Shown here: positions 1 through 9,410 of the stretch, piece after piece
Layout of the letters: every line of letters starts with the position of its first letter
How positions within the stretch are numbered: the first letter of the stretch is position 1
Origin: Sialis fuliginosa
Lineage: Eukaryota > Arthropoda > Insecta > Megaloptera > Sialidae
DNA length: 64,000 nucleotides
Reading direction: 5' to 3'
Assembly (NCBI GenBank): GCA_961205875.1
Contig: OY540812.1
Span: 19,406,001 to 19,470,000, forward strand
The notes under the pieces: model-generated
What the model was told of the DNA's origin: nothing
What the model saw: only the letters and a program-made list of their open reading frames with translations
Databases searched by the model: none
Position numbers and translations under genes: made by a program

Positions 1-1540
1 ATGGCAATAATCTCGCATTAATCATTCATAACCTAACTTCAATGTCAGTTACGAATATGTCAATATCTTAGGCTAATTTATGAAAAAACCAAAATTACTA
101 AGAAACGATTATTTTTTTAAATGGAATTTTCAAGCTTTGTATAGAAAAACTTACCTGATTTATCATTAATAACTCACTCAAAGCAGTTGATTCGTATACG
201 CTGACAAATCTAAGTAAGAATAAATGCCGTAATGTCGCCACTTTCGAATCGAAATCACTATTCTTTTAATGAAATTTAGAGTGACTAATTCAATAAGTGA
301 AATAACTACTAATTCAATATTAGAGGGTAGTTTAAATTTTTGAATTCTGCTTAATGTTATTACATAAAAAATTTTATTTACAATAAAATATTTTCCATGA
401 GTTCCACAGAACTTATACGTTATATTGTATGTGTACCTCTATTATAATCAGTATAAGAAAGTAAAAATAGTAAGAAAGGGTAAATGGACGACTATTATAA
501 CATATGTCACAAAATCGTAAACAATTTGCAATTTTTGTTTCTAGTTTTAAAAACTGTTAAAATATATATAACCTCTTACGGTGATGTAGGTAAAAATAGG
601 TCGATATAAATTTAAACTGACCCTAAAAAAATTTCACAGGCCTGGTAAAACCGGAAGAAACGTTTAGATCATTGTTATTGATATATATTTAATAGTGAAT
701 TTTTATTTTCACATAAAAGAAGAACATTAAATGTTTAATCTGTTTTTTAATGTAAGAGGAAGTATAAATCTTTTATAACGCTCTTAAAATACATAGTGAT
801 CTAGAGAAAATTAACTGTTTTAACGATAATTAGCATTTGAATCGGCAATTTACCAAAATACATTTTAGTTAAGAATTATATACTTGCTTATAATATAATT
901 ACTCTGTCGAGTTATTTACACAAATTTAAATAATTGTTTACACACATTATTAAATTATATTTTCTTAATACCTTCTCAATGTTGACACATGCCTATAACA
1001 GTTAATTTTTTTTAAGTCACGCGTACAAAATAACTGCAATTTACCATGGTATTATATTAAACTCTTATAATTTGTTTTTAAGAGATTATTATCTAGCAAA
1101 TATAAAGAAATCTAATTCACCAACACATGTAATTATTCACAATTTTGTTTTGAAACGAACGAAAGAAATTAAAATCCTACGTCGATATAATTTTATTGCC
1201 GTAAAAAACCTACACCTTAGTTTTATTAAGTTACTTGTAGACTAACGCTAAAACTAATATATAACATTGGCTATATAATTATACCTACCAAAACTCGCTA
1301 ACAAAAGCCACAAGAACATGAAAAAATAACCAATTTTAACGTTGATATATTGTTTTATTTAAGTACTTGGGAGCATTAATTTTTAGTTATAATCGTATTA
1401 AGAACCACACTAATTCCTTATAATATGAAAAAATTATGTTTTTATATGTAGATACATATCCATACACCACACCGAGTCACCAGATCACAAACGAAAGTTA
1501 TGCAACGTACCACAGACTGCATAAACACCATTATTAAGGT
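1..1540. other. AT-rich noncoding sequence, no gene seen
   Basis: Low-complexity AT-rich DNA with stops in all frames. I see no long ORF, RNA gene or clear inverted repeat. Confidence 0.55.
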
Positions 1541-1546
1541 TACGAC

Positions 1547-1613
1547 TGACGTCACCAACATAACACGTGATACTATATCGACCAATCAGAATATCGGGCG
1601 ATTGGTATATAAA
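1547..1613 (+). promoter_or_regulatory. Promoter-like cluster: CRE, CACGTG, CCAAT, TATA
   Basis: In order there is a perfect CRE palindrome TGACGTCA (1547-1554), an E-box CACGTG (1564-1569), a CCAAT box (1582-1586), an inverted CCAAT (ATTGG, 1601-1605) and TATATAAA (1606-1613). All lie within 67 bp and in the order usual for a Pol II promoter. A hammerhead-like core begins 10 bp after the TATA box, so the cluster may be the internal promoter of a retroelement fragment and not a host promoter. The motifs are read directly; promoter activity is inferred. Confidence 0.4.
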
Positions 1614-1701
1614 CGACCAGACCTGAAGATGGCCGATAGGATTCGACCGAAACGTCGTCAAGAAGACAACGCGGAGCTACCCGGAATTTTTCACCAACAT
1701 A
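1552..1701 (+). repeat. Possible small hammerhead-bearing insertion with 11-bp flanking repeats
   Basis: TCACCAACATA occurs at 1552-1562 and again at 1691-1701, bracketing 128 bp that holds the CCAAT/TATA boxes and the hammerhead-like core. This could be a target-site duplication of a small retroelement. The repeat is short, so chance is not excluded. Confidence 0.25.
1623..1659 (+). ncRNA. Hammerhead-ribozyme-like core (degenerate)
   Basis: CTGAAGA (1623-1629) fits the hammerhead CUGANGA box and GAAA (1649-1652) fits the second conserved box. The segment between can form helix II: 1631-1632 pair with 1647-1648, then after one mismatch 1634-1636 pair with 1643-1645. After GAAA, ACG-T-CGT-C gives a very short helix III ending in a GUC-type site. 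Such minimal helix III hammerheads are known from Penelope-like elements. Helix I is not convincing, so activity is uncertain. Confidence 0.4.
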
Positions 1702-2531
1702 TACGATAATATAGATACAAAATATACTCAAAATTGCGCATATTTTCAAAACCGCTGATTCGATTCGAACCTAAAACAATACATCCTTAGTCCTCACTGA
1801 GACGCACTTCTAGCAAACAAAAATTTATTTTTAGAGTTATCGAGAACGAAATAAGATTATACCTACGTTCATTTTATTACTTCCAACTATCAAGTTCTTA
1901 TGATATTCGTTGCGAACAGTCTGTATCGAGCTTAAATATTTTTCAATATTCCCACGATATCTTGAAGTCAATCTACTCGTTTTTATAAACAGCAAAACTC
2001 TATAATTATTAATTTGCAATTAAAAAACCGCGTGTAAAATTATAGGGTAATATCAAAAACCATTCACTTGTCGTCACTAAATATAAACATGTAATTTAAG
2101 TTGTTTTTTATATTCATCTAAATAAAAACTTGCCAATTCGTTATTAATCATTCAATTTTATAAGTGTGAATTTTAAATTTGATTTCCATAATTATTAATT
2201 TGATGATTTATTTTAAATTTAAGCAGACTATTTCCTAGTGTGATGTCATTATTAAAAAGCACGACTGTGTATTAATTTACATTAATTAGTATAAATATTG
2301 GTTATTTTAAACTCTTAATAGTCTGCTAGCTTCATAATAATATAACGTTTTGCAATTCTTTGCTTAGCCACTTCAATTATTTTGTTTTATAAAAAGACTT
2401 CTGAAACAAATAATTTCAAATAGCAGGATTAATTTGATAGCTCTCGGATTGTAAATTTTATGAAAAGATCAAATAAAACATTTTAATTGAATTAATTGAT
2501 GTTAAGTTAGTTGTAAGAAAACAAGAGTTAA

Positions 2532-3016
2532 TAAAAGGCTGTAGCCGGGTAGCAATGTAAAATCGGCCTCAACACGGATTTGGCTAATTTTTATTGTGAA
2601 TGTTGCTCTTTATGTGAGCATTCTTATGCCCAATTATTAGCCTCCAAAATTTGATAGTTTTTGAAAAAAAAATTATTTTCAATTTTTCAAAAATATTTTT
2701 TTTTTAAGAAATTTTTTTTTTGATTAAGTTCAATCTATGGTACAATGTAGAAGTTGAAAAGGTGCATATCAGGTAATATTTTCAAGAAGCTGCGCATACT
2801 CTATTATATAAAAAAAAAAAATTTTAATTTTGAAAAAAAAAATTTTTATGGTTGTGGGTGAGCGACAACTTCAGATATTTCATGAAATAATCTTCATACT
2901 TTAGTATTATACCCTACCAAATCTGAAAAGAATCGAAGTGGTAGAACATATGTACTTAAAAAAAATTAAAATCAATGGAAGTCAATATTAACATGTACAA
3001 ATGCTATAGAAATAAT
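2532..3016 (+). repeat. Left arm of the TTAA-flanked element
   Basis: Inverted copy of 8325-8827. It contains runs of A and T and the stretch ending GCTATAGAAATAAT, which reappears in reverse at the inner edge of the right arm. Differences between the arms are mostly single bases and homopolymer lengths, so the arms are young or gene-converted. Confidence 0.8.
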
Positions 3017-3090
3017 CTATATATATATATGTAAAAACAAACTTGTTTGTTTAAACGTCAAAATTTATTAAAGAAGAGGAAACCGCAAGC

Positions 3091-3115
3091 TTTCGATTCA
3101 CAGAATCATCGTCAG
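3091..3115 (-). ncRNA. Hammerhead-ribozyme-like core in PLE 3' region
   Basis: Read on the minus strand, CTGACGA (3115-3109) fits CUGANGA. A perfect 5-bp helix II with a 3-nt loop (GATTC-TGT-GAATC) follows after one base, then GAAA (3094-3091). Helix III after GAAA is weak as written. Position on the coding strand downstream of the PLE reverse transcriptase agrees with the known association of hammerheads with Penelope-like elements. Confidence 0.55.
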
Positions 3116-3495
3116 GCTAAAATATAATAAGTAACAATTAAATACAATAAATATAATGCAAAATATTGATATTTTAAAATAAAAATTCAGAAATATACCT
3201 ATTAATAAAGATTTAAATTTGAGAAAGATGTCGTTATCTCAATAAAATTCATGTGACTACGGAAATGTTTGAAAAAATAACAAATCTCTTAGTAACTCAA
3301 ATAGTTACTAACAAGGGCAACACTCCAACTTGTTCTTTCTGATTTTCTTCATATTGAAATATGTTGTAGAGGGGGGTCCCCTGATAACACCTATACCCGG
3401 TTTTGGGCGTAGACGGGTAATAGTTTAGAAGATATGACCCAAAATATTTTTTAATGCTGCATATATACCTAATTGTTTAAACTATAGCCATAAGC

Positions 3496-3573
3496 GTCTG
3501 TTGGCCTAGCGGTAATGATAACAGATCGTTAACCGATAGGTCCGTGGTTCGATTCCCAGTGTGTGTTGTGCTC
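3496..3573 (+). other. tRNA-like SINE head with Pol III A and B boxes (left arm)
   Basis: TGGCCTAGCGG (3502-3512) fits the A box and GGTTCGATTCC (3546-3556) matches the B box exactly, at a spacing normal for tRNA. The acceptor stem does not pair and the T stem is poor, so this is a tRNA-derived promoter, not a working tRNA gene. Homopolymer-rich TTTTTATTTTTA follows. Confidence 0.6.
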
Positions 3574-3815
3574 TTCAATTTTTATTTTTATTTTTAATTA
3601 CAAACAGTGACTTTTTAAAAATATATTGTTCTTTTGTAAAATATTTGATGAATTTATTTGTTTTCAATGTTTCTTTAATCAAAATGTACAAATGTACAAA
3701 ATTTTGTTGGTAAACAATTCAATATTGTAAAAATTGTAAACGTTTATTTATGAACGGTTGTACACTAGGAACATTTTATAAAAGATTGAAAATTAACACA
3801 GTTACTACATTTATA

Positions 3816-3979
3816 CGAGTCTTGATGCTACAGCGGTGATCTTGATATAGATCTTGGGTTTTGGGTGTAAGCTGCGTCTTCTTTTAGAAGAGCCCTGAAG
3901 ATGTTCACTGCAATGTGTGACGAAACGTTGGCCGATAACACGGTCAAATCGACGCGGCATACACCCGAAATCCAAGATC
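3816..3979 (+). mobile_element. 164-bp hammerhead-bearing insertion with 17-bp target duplication
   Basis: CAGTTACTACATTTATA occurs at 3799-3815 and 3980-3996, directly flanking this segment. The insert has inverted arms (about 3850-3878 and 3950-3978; GGGTGTAAGCTGCGTC against GACGCGGCATACACCC) and a hammerhead-like core. It is far too small to code for protein, so it would move in trans, perhaps by the PLE machinery. It lies in the loop of the fold-back element. Confidence 0.65.
3895..3925 (+). ncRNA. Hammerhead-ribozyme-like core in the 164-bp insertion
   Basis: CTGAAGA (3895-3901) and GAAA (3922-3925) are the two conserved boxes. Between them TCAC can pair with GTGA (helix II with bulges). 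ACGTTGG follows, with partial complement AACACG downstream for helix III. The two boxes and helix II are visible; helices I and III are imperfect. Confidence 0.45.
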
Positions 3980-4473
3980 CAGTTACTACATTTATATTAA
4001 TAATTATTTTGATTCATATGAAAAAAAAACATATTTGTCATAATAATGGTCTGGTTGGCTTTAATTGCAGGTGGTCTAGATGATAGTTGACACAAAGGGG
4101 CTGAATAAACCCTTTAGAGCTAACGGTATTTCGATTAAAAATTTATTGTTTATTCTGGTTATGACTCTATTGTGCCAACGACGGCGTCAGAGATTTTGTC
4201 GCAAGTAGAATTAGGATAATTTCTCCGAAAAAGTGTACACCATTGTTCAAGTAACGTATTTAAGGGCAGAATTTATTATTTATTTTTAGTTACTTGAGCA
4301 TAGATGATATTTTTTTATTTATAATCCCAATATTGAATTGTTTACCAACAAAATTTTGTACATTTTGATAAAATAAACATTGAAAACAAATAAATTCATA
4401 AAAGATTTTACAAAAGAACAATATATTTTTAAAAAGTCACTGTTTGCAATTAAAAATAAAAATAAAAATTGAA

Positions 4474-4552
4474 GAGCACAACACACACTGGGAAACGAAC
4501 CACGGACCTATCGGTTATCGATCTGTTATCATTACCGCTAGGCCAACAGACG
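4474..4552 (-). other. tRNA-like SINE head with Pol III A and B boxes (right arm)
   Basis: Inverted copy of 3496-3573. The A box is at 4535-4545 and the B box at 4491-4501 carries one change (GGTTCGTTTCC). Transcription from this copy and from the left-arm copy would be directed toward each other, which could yield RNAs that fold on one another. Confidence 0.55.
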
Positions 4553-4772
4553 CTTATGGCTATAGTTTAAACAATTAGGTATATATGCAGCATTAAAAAA
4601 TATTTTGGGTCATATCTTCTAAACTATTACCCGTCTACGCCCAAAACCGGGTATAGGTGTTATCAGGGGACCCCCCTCTACAACATATTTCAATATGAAG
4701 AAAATCTGAAAGAACAAGTTGGAGTGTTGCCCTTGTAAGGAACGAAAAAATTGATTTAAAAAATGACAATAA

Positions 4773-6888
4773 TTAATTATTTAAAATTGTGTTGTAAATA
4801 GTAGATAATGTGGATATGTCAGTTTTCTTGTTAATTGTATTATTGTTTCTTTTTATGTGTAACATTTCGGAAATGTAACGTTTAGCTTTATGTTTTTCAT
4901 TATCTAAAATTTTAGTTTGTTTATAATCAAAAATATGCCCTGTACTATTTGTATGTACTGCTAATGCTGTGGATGTTGGTTTTAATCTTGTATCTGATTT
5001 ATGTTGTGTTATTGATAAGTTTTTGTGATGTATTACCTACGTAAATAGTGTTGCAACCCCCACACGGTATACTGTATACCAAATTTGATTTCTTAAAAAT
5101 GTCTGTTTTTGGTTTAAGTTTTGTGTAGTTGTTTATGTTTTTATTGTAAGTTTTAAATACAGTTTTTATGTTGTACTTATTTAAAGTGTTTTTTATTAAA
5201 TTAGATGTTTTATTTATGTAAGGGATTGTAATGTATTGTGTTGGTGTTGTATTAGAATTGTTATTATTATTTTTAACCGTGTTGTATAATAAGTGAACTC
5301 TTTTTGTTATACATTGTTTAATTAAATTAATTGGATAGTTATTGTTAAAAAATGCTGTTTTTATTTTGTTTAAATTTTCTTGTCTGAATTGTGGATGTGA
5401 TAGTTTTAGTGCTCTGTCTATGGTATTGTTTAAAATATTAATTTTTATGTGTTGTGGATGATTGGAAAAATAATTAATATATCTCCAACTATGTGTGTCT
5501 TTTTGGTACCAGTTAGTAAGTATTTGTCCATTGTCGTTAGTAAGTTGTACATCTAAAAATGCAATTTTATTCTGTTGTTGTATTTCTAATGTGTGTTGAA
5601 TTTTACTATTATAATTGTTAAAAGTGTTAAGAATTTCGTGAATACTATTAGGGTGTGCCTCTGTAATAATGTCGTCTACATATCTATAATAAAATGCTGG
5701 TTTTTGTGTTAATTGATCCAAACAATTATTTTCAAGATCTTCCATAACTAAGTTAGCTATTACACTGGAAATAGGTGATCCCATAGCACAACCGTCTATT
5801 TGTTTATAATAATTATTGTCAAATTCAAAGTATGTGTTAGTTAGACAAAATTTCACTGCTTTGTTAAATTCTTCTTTTGTAAGTTTAGTGTAATGTGAAA
5901 TGTCCTGCCATTTATTATTGACAATATCTAGGGCCAAATGTATTGGTATGTTGGTATACAATGATGTTACGTCTAATGAAAATAATTTATGTTCTTTAGG
6001 TATTTGTATGTTTTTAATTTTGTTGACAAAATCAAATGAATTTTTTATACCATATTCAGTTTCGCCCACTACATTAGATAAAATATTTGCCAAATATTTT
6101 GATAATTTATAAGTAGGTGAATCTATACATGATACTATAGGTCTGTATGGTGTGTTTTGTTTATGTATTTTTGGTAAGAAATATATTTTAGGAGTGATTG
6201 CATTGTATGTCATAAGTGCAGTTTTTGTATTGTAATCAATTAATTTAGTTTTAAACCAATGTTGTATTAAGTTATTATTAAATGTTTGAAAAGTGTTTGT
6301 CGGGTCATTTTTTATTTTTAAGTAAGTATTGGCATCATTAATTAAGTTGTATGATTTATTGAGGTAATCTGTTCTATTTTGTATTACTGTAACGTTACCC
6401 TTGTCAGCTTTAGTTACTATAATGTTAGTGTTGTTTCTTAAAAAAGTTTTTGTTTCGGTGTTTATTTTATGTAAAAATGTATCTTTAGGATTTTTATTAA
6501 TTTTTTGTGTATTATTATTAATAATTTGGATGTTTTTGGAAATGTCTTTTCTAATGTTATCCATTTCTAGTTTTTCTTTTTCAAATGCTAATAGTTCCGT
6601 ATTCTTTATTATTTCATTAACTACATTATTATTAATATGTTTATTATAAAAATTGAAATTAGGTCCAAGACTTAAGCAAAGAGAAATATTGTGTGGTAAT
6701 GTGACGTCTGTTAAATTTTTGATCCAATTTGTGTTGTGTTTGATATTTGTAGTATTCTTTTGTAATAACGTGTTAAATTTTTGTTGTTGTGTATTCTTTG
6801 TTTCTTGAAATGTTTTTGATTTTAAATTATTCAAATAATTAATAAAACATAATTTTATGTTCGAATTAGGAATTTTATTTAACGTCAC
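4773..6888 (-). pseudogene. Penelope-like reverse transcriptase with GIY-YIG endonuclease, one frameshift
   Basis: An uninterrupted 629-codon ORF (6888 down to 4999) encodes a Penelope-type RT. Visible motifs are a conserved VTKADKGNVTVI block (158-169), FLPKIHK (237-243), motif A with catalytic Asp306 in SLDVTSLYTNIP, a GCAMGSPIS block (366-374), the YVDD catalytic box (403-406) and FLDVQL (444-449). The GIY-YIG domain begins at about 603 (VYSIPCGGCNTIYVG), then the frame breaks near 5010. The rest of the endonuclease continues in another frame, including TALAVHTNSTGHIFDY and KRYISEML, and stops at 4773-4775. RT residues look intact, so decay seems recent, with one small deletion in the endonuclease. 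The protein is very Asn- and Lys-rich, matching the AT-rich base composition. Penelope RTs copy RNA at a nicked target; GIY-YIG supplies the nick. Confidence 0.9.
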
Positions 6889-6895
6889 TACTATT

Positions 6896-7060
6896 ATATT
6901 ATTATATATATATATGTATATAAAAATGAATGTTCGTTTGTGTGTGGCTTATAGACTCCGAAATTACTGAACCGATTTCAATGCGGTTTTCACCAATAGT
7001 TAGATAATTTTTACGAGCAGTATCGTGACTAATAATATTTTATGAAAATCTAAAATTTAA
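6896..7060 (+). repeat. Helitron-like 5' fragment after an (AT)n tract
   Basis: An (AT)n tract is followed by a stretch of the type 'AAAAATGAATGTTCGTTTGT' and then 'ACTGAACCGATTTCAATGCG', a layout common in insect Helitron-like repeats. A diverged second copy of the 'actgaatggattttattccggttttcact' portion lies at 7419-7447, so two fragments may be present. Confidence 0.4.
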
Positions 7061-8324
7061 CATCAAAAGATGAAAAGGAATCTTTTGCACAGCGTCTTTT
7101 GTTTCTATGATGTCAGAGCATAGAACTGTCATTTTTAGAAAAACACAGTAGCTATGGAATATAAGACGCTGAAAACAATTACTATATGTGAATGTCAGTT
7201 TGAATCATGATACCTACAAATATATATCTTTCCACCATGAGTTTGAATGAAAAATATGCATTTTACAATATAAATAAACGGATTTTTATAAATTACAATA
7301 AAGAACTTCCAAGAAAGGTAACCTATTTATTTATTTTTGATTTTCATACAAATTCTAAGATAATATCTAGTGTTTCCTGGGAGAAAATATAATTTTACAC
7401 GATTTTTTCAATAACTACTGAATGGATTTTATTCCGGTTTTCACTAATGGATAGGTTAAGTTTAGATGTATAATTTGTGGATGTTTTGGGTAAATTTCAT
7501 GAAGCCGGAAAAACATATTATAGTCTAGGCCACTTTACACGAAATAGAGTTTCTTGAAATAATTCATATTATAACAAAGCTATATCGATATACTTTTTTT
7601 CGTTGTTGGATTTCACTGGAAGAGGGGGTAGGTGCAAATATTTAATTTAATATAAGGGTAGTAAAACTACACGATGGATCACTAAATGTGTAATTTTGTA
7701 TTTAAATAATATTAATATAAATGTATAATTAAATAATATAATGCAATATAATAAAATATAAGGGATGCTTAGGCGCCCCTAAAAAACCCTTGTACTTAAA
7801 AACGAATAATTTTGTTATTTTACATAATTCCACCTCACTTATTATTTTTAAGTTAAAGAAATACAATAAGAACAGTTGGTTTTAGATACTAGGTACATAG
7901 AAAGGGTTTAAATTGTATTTTGGGGAGAAAGAAGGCAAATTTTAAATTTCATATAAGGGTAGCATACAACAACTAAATATGTTAATTTTGTTCAAAAGCC
8001 TGCCAAAAATAAGAAAATTATTGTTTGGACGCCATATTGGTCGCCATCTTTCATATTGACTTCCGGTCAATGTTTCGGTTTGCTAACAGGGATTTTCGGA
8101 TTCAGCAGGGCCAAAATACTCTTAATAGCTTTGTTTGCAAAATGTTATACGAAGTACTTCAAGAAACTCAATTTCATGTAGTGGCTTGGACTAAATGTGT
8201 ATATCACCATAAGAAATGTATGTATGTTCAAGACGGTAAGACAAACGGGTGGTGGGAGAATATTTCGAGTTAATTTTATTTAAATAACTGTTTTTATATC
8301 ATTTTTATATTATTTTTATATTAC
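7060..8324. other. Noncoding interior of the TTAA-flanked element
   Basis: AT-rich DNA. Short ORFs here (for example 8025-8273) show no recognisable family. GCCATATT and GCCATCTT at about 8031-8050 resemble YY1/Pho core sites but may be chance. Confidence 0.4.
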
Positions 8325-8827
8325 ATTATTTCTATAGCATTTGTACATGTTAATATTGACTTCCAATGATTTTAATTTTTTTTAAGTATGTTCTACCACT
8401 TCGATTCTTTTCAGACTTTGTAGGATGTAATACTAAAGTATGAAGATTATTTCATGAAATATCTGAAGTTGTCGCTCACCCACAACCATAAAAAAATTTT
8501 TTTTCAAAATTAAAAATTTTTTTTTTCAAAATTAAAAAAAAAATTTTTTTATTTAATAGAGTATGCGCAGCTTCTTGAAAATATTACCTGATATGCACCT
8601 TTTCAACTTCTACATTGTACCATAGTTTGAACTTAATCAAAAAAAAAATTTCTTAAAAAAAAAATATTTTTGAAAAATTGAAAATAATTTTTTTTTCAAA
8701 AACTATCAAATTTTGGAGGCTAATAATTGGGCATAAGAATGCTCACATAAAGAGCAACATTCACAATAAAAATTAGCCAAATCCGTGTTGAGGCCGATTT
8801 TACATTGCTACCCGGCTACAGCCTTTA
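8325..8827 (-). repeat. Right arm of the TTAA-flanked element
   Basis: Reverse complement of 2532-3016, ending GGCTACAGCCTTTA just before TTAA. It is slightly longer than the left arm because of an extra A/T homopolymer run near 8515-8560. Confidence 0.8.
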
Positions 8828-9205
8828 TTAAATAAATAACATGTTTGGAATAAATAGAATAAAAATTGATTAAATGACTTTAAATAAGGAAAAATATTTT
8901 TTTATCAGTCATACATTGAATTGCTATTTATTTTTAAGAGACTGTAAATGAAAACTGAAATATGTATATTTTATTATTTGAATTATATTATACAGGTTGT
9001 TGTATTCGCGAAAATCATGTGATCTATGCTAACTATGTTATTATTGTTTGAATGCGGACAAAGTATTAGTATTTAAATGGTACCAAATGTGATATTTAGA
9101 AATATACATAGTACAGATGCGTTACATACATTTATATTATTTTTCATGTATATAAATGTTGCAACGTTCTATTTTCAATGAATTATTATTGAATTACTAT
9201 ATTTA

Positions 9206-9393
9206 GAGGTTTCCGCGGTAATCTGGATATGGATCTTGATTTTTGGGTGTAAGCCGCGTCAATTTGATCGTGTTATCGGACAACGTTTCGTCACATAGTA
9301 AGAGCCCTAAAGATGTCCACTGCAATATTTGATGAAAAGTTGGCCGATAATATGACCAAATTGACGCGTCTTACAGCCAGAAACCAAGATCTT
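9206..9393 (+). mobile_element. Second hammerhead-family insertion, imperfect 17-bp target duplication
   Basis: Flanks 9189-9205 (TTGAATTACTATATTTA) and 9394-9410 (TTGAATAACTATCTTTA) agree at 15 of 17 positions, the same length as at 3816-3979. The insert shares the 'gatatGGATCTTG', 'GGGTGTAAGCCGCGTC' and 'CCCTAAAGATGTCCACTGCA' blocks with that copy. The ribozyme boxes are decayed (CTAAAGA 9307-9313, GAAAA 9334-9338). The left arm (about 9228-9294) carries an antisense copy of the right half, giving a long hairpin. This is an older copy of the same family. Confidence 0.6.
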
Positions 9394-9410
9394 TTGAATA
9401 ACTATCTTTA

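Larger units (their letters stand above)
3311..4736. mobile_element. Fold-back element with ~410-bp inverted arms containing tRNA-like heads
   Basis: Arms 3311-3727 and 4328-4736 are near-identical inverted copies, starting ACAAGGGCAACACTCC and running inward to CAATATTG. They enclose a 600-bp loop with no long ORF. Each arm holds a tRNA-like Pol III promoter and a G/C stretch (GGGGGGTCCCC at 3372-3382). No target duplication is obvious at the edges. It could be a fold-back DNA element or two opposed copies of a SINE-like repeat; the ends matching to the base favour a single unit. Confidence 0.65.
3030..6890 (-). mobile_element. Penelope-like element, interrupted
   Basis: The RT-GIY-YIG coding region (4773-6888) is followed, on the minus strand, by a short 3' untranslated stretch, then the fold-back element (3311-4736), then AT-rich DNA with a hammerhead-like core at 3091-3115. 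The simplest reading is one PLE whose 3' region was split by the fold-back insertion; hammerhead motifs in PLE terminal repeats are established for the group. The outer limits are approximate: no complete terminal repeat pair was found, and the 5' side stops at an (AT)n tract near 6895. Confidence 0.55.
2532..8827. mobile_element. 6.3-kb composite element with long inverted arms, TTAA-flanked
   Basis: The two ends are near-perfect inverted copies starting at AGGCTGTAGCCGGGTAG, each about 485 bp. TTAA stands immediately outside each end (2528-2531 and 8828-8831), as expected for an element that duplicates TTAA on insertion; piggyBac-type transposases do this. No piggyBac-like transposase is seen inside, so the unit would be non-autonomous. 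The interior is filled with a Penelope-like element, a fold-back element and a Helitron-like fragment. The long arms are unusual for piggyBac. An alternative is two opposed copies of one repeat, but the matched TTAA flanks favour a single unit. Confidence 0.6.

Noticed and set aside
3496..3573. Functional tRNA gene
   Set aside because: A and B boxes are good, but the acceptor ends do not pair, the T stem has mismatches and the anticodon arm is poor; it is a tRNA-derived repeat head.
3901..4083. 60-codon ORF across the hammerhead insertion
   Set aside because: It spans the ribozyme core and the 17-bp repeat, so it cannot be an old gene.
5900..6649. Plus-strand ORFs opposite the reverse transcriptase
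   Set aside because: Antisense shadows of the Penelope-like coding frame.
8025..8273. 82-codon ORF inside the TTAA-flanked element
   Set aside because: No transposase-like motif; its length is within chance expectation.
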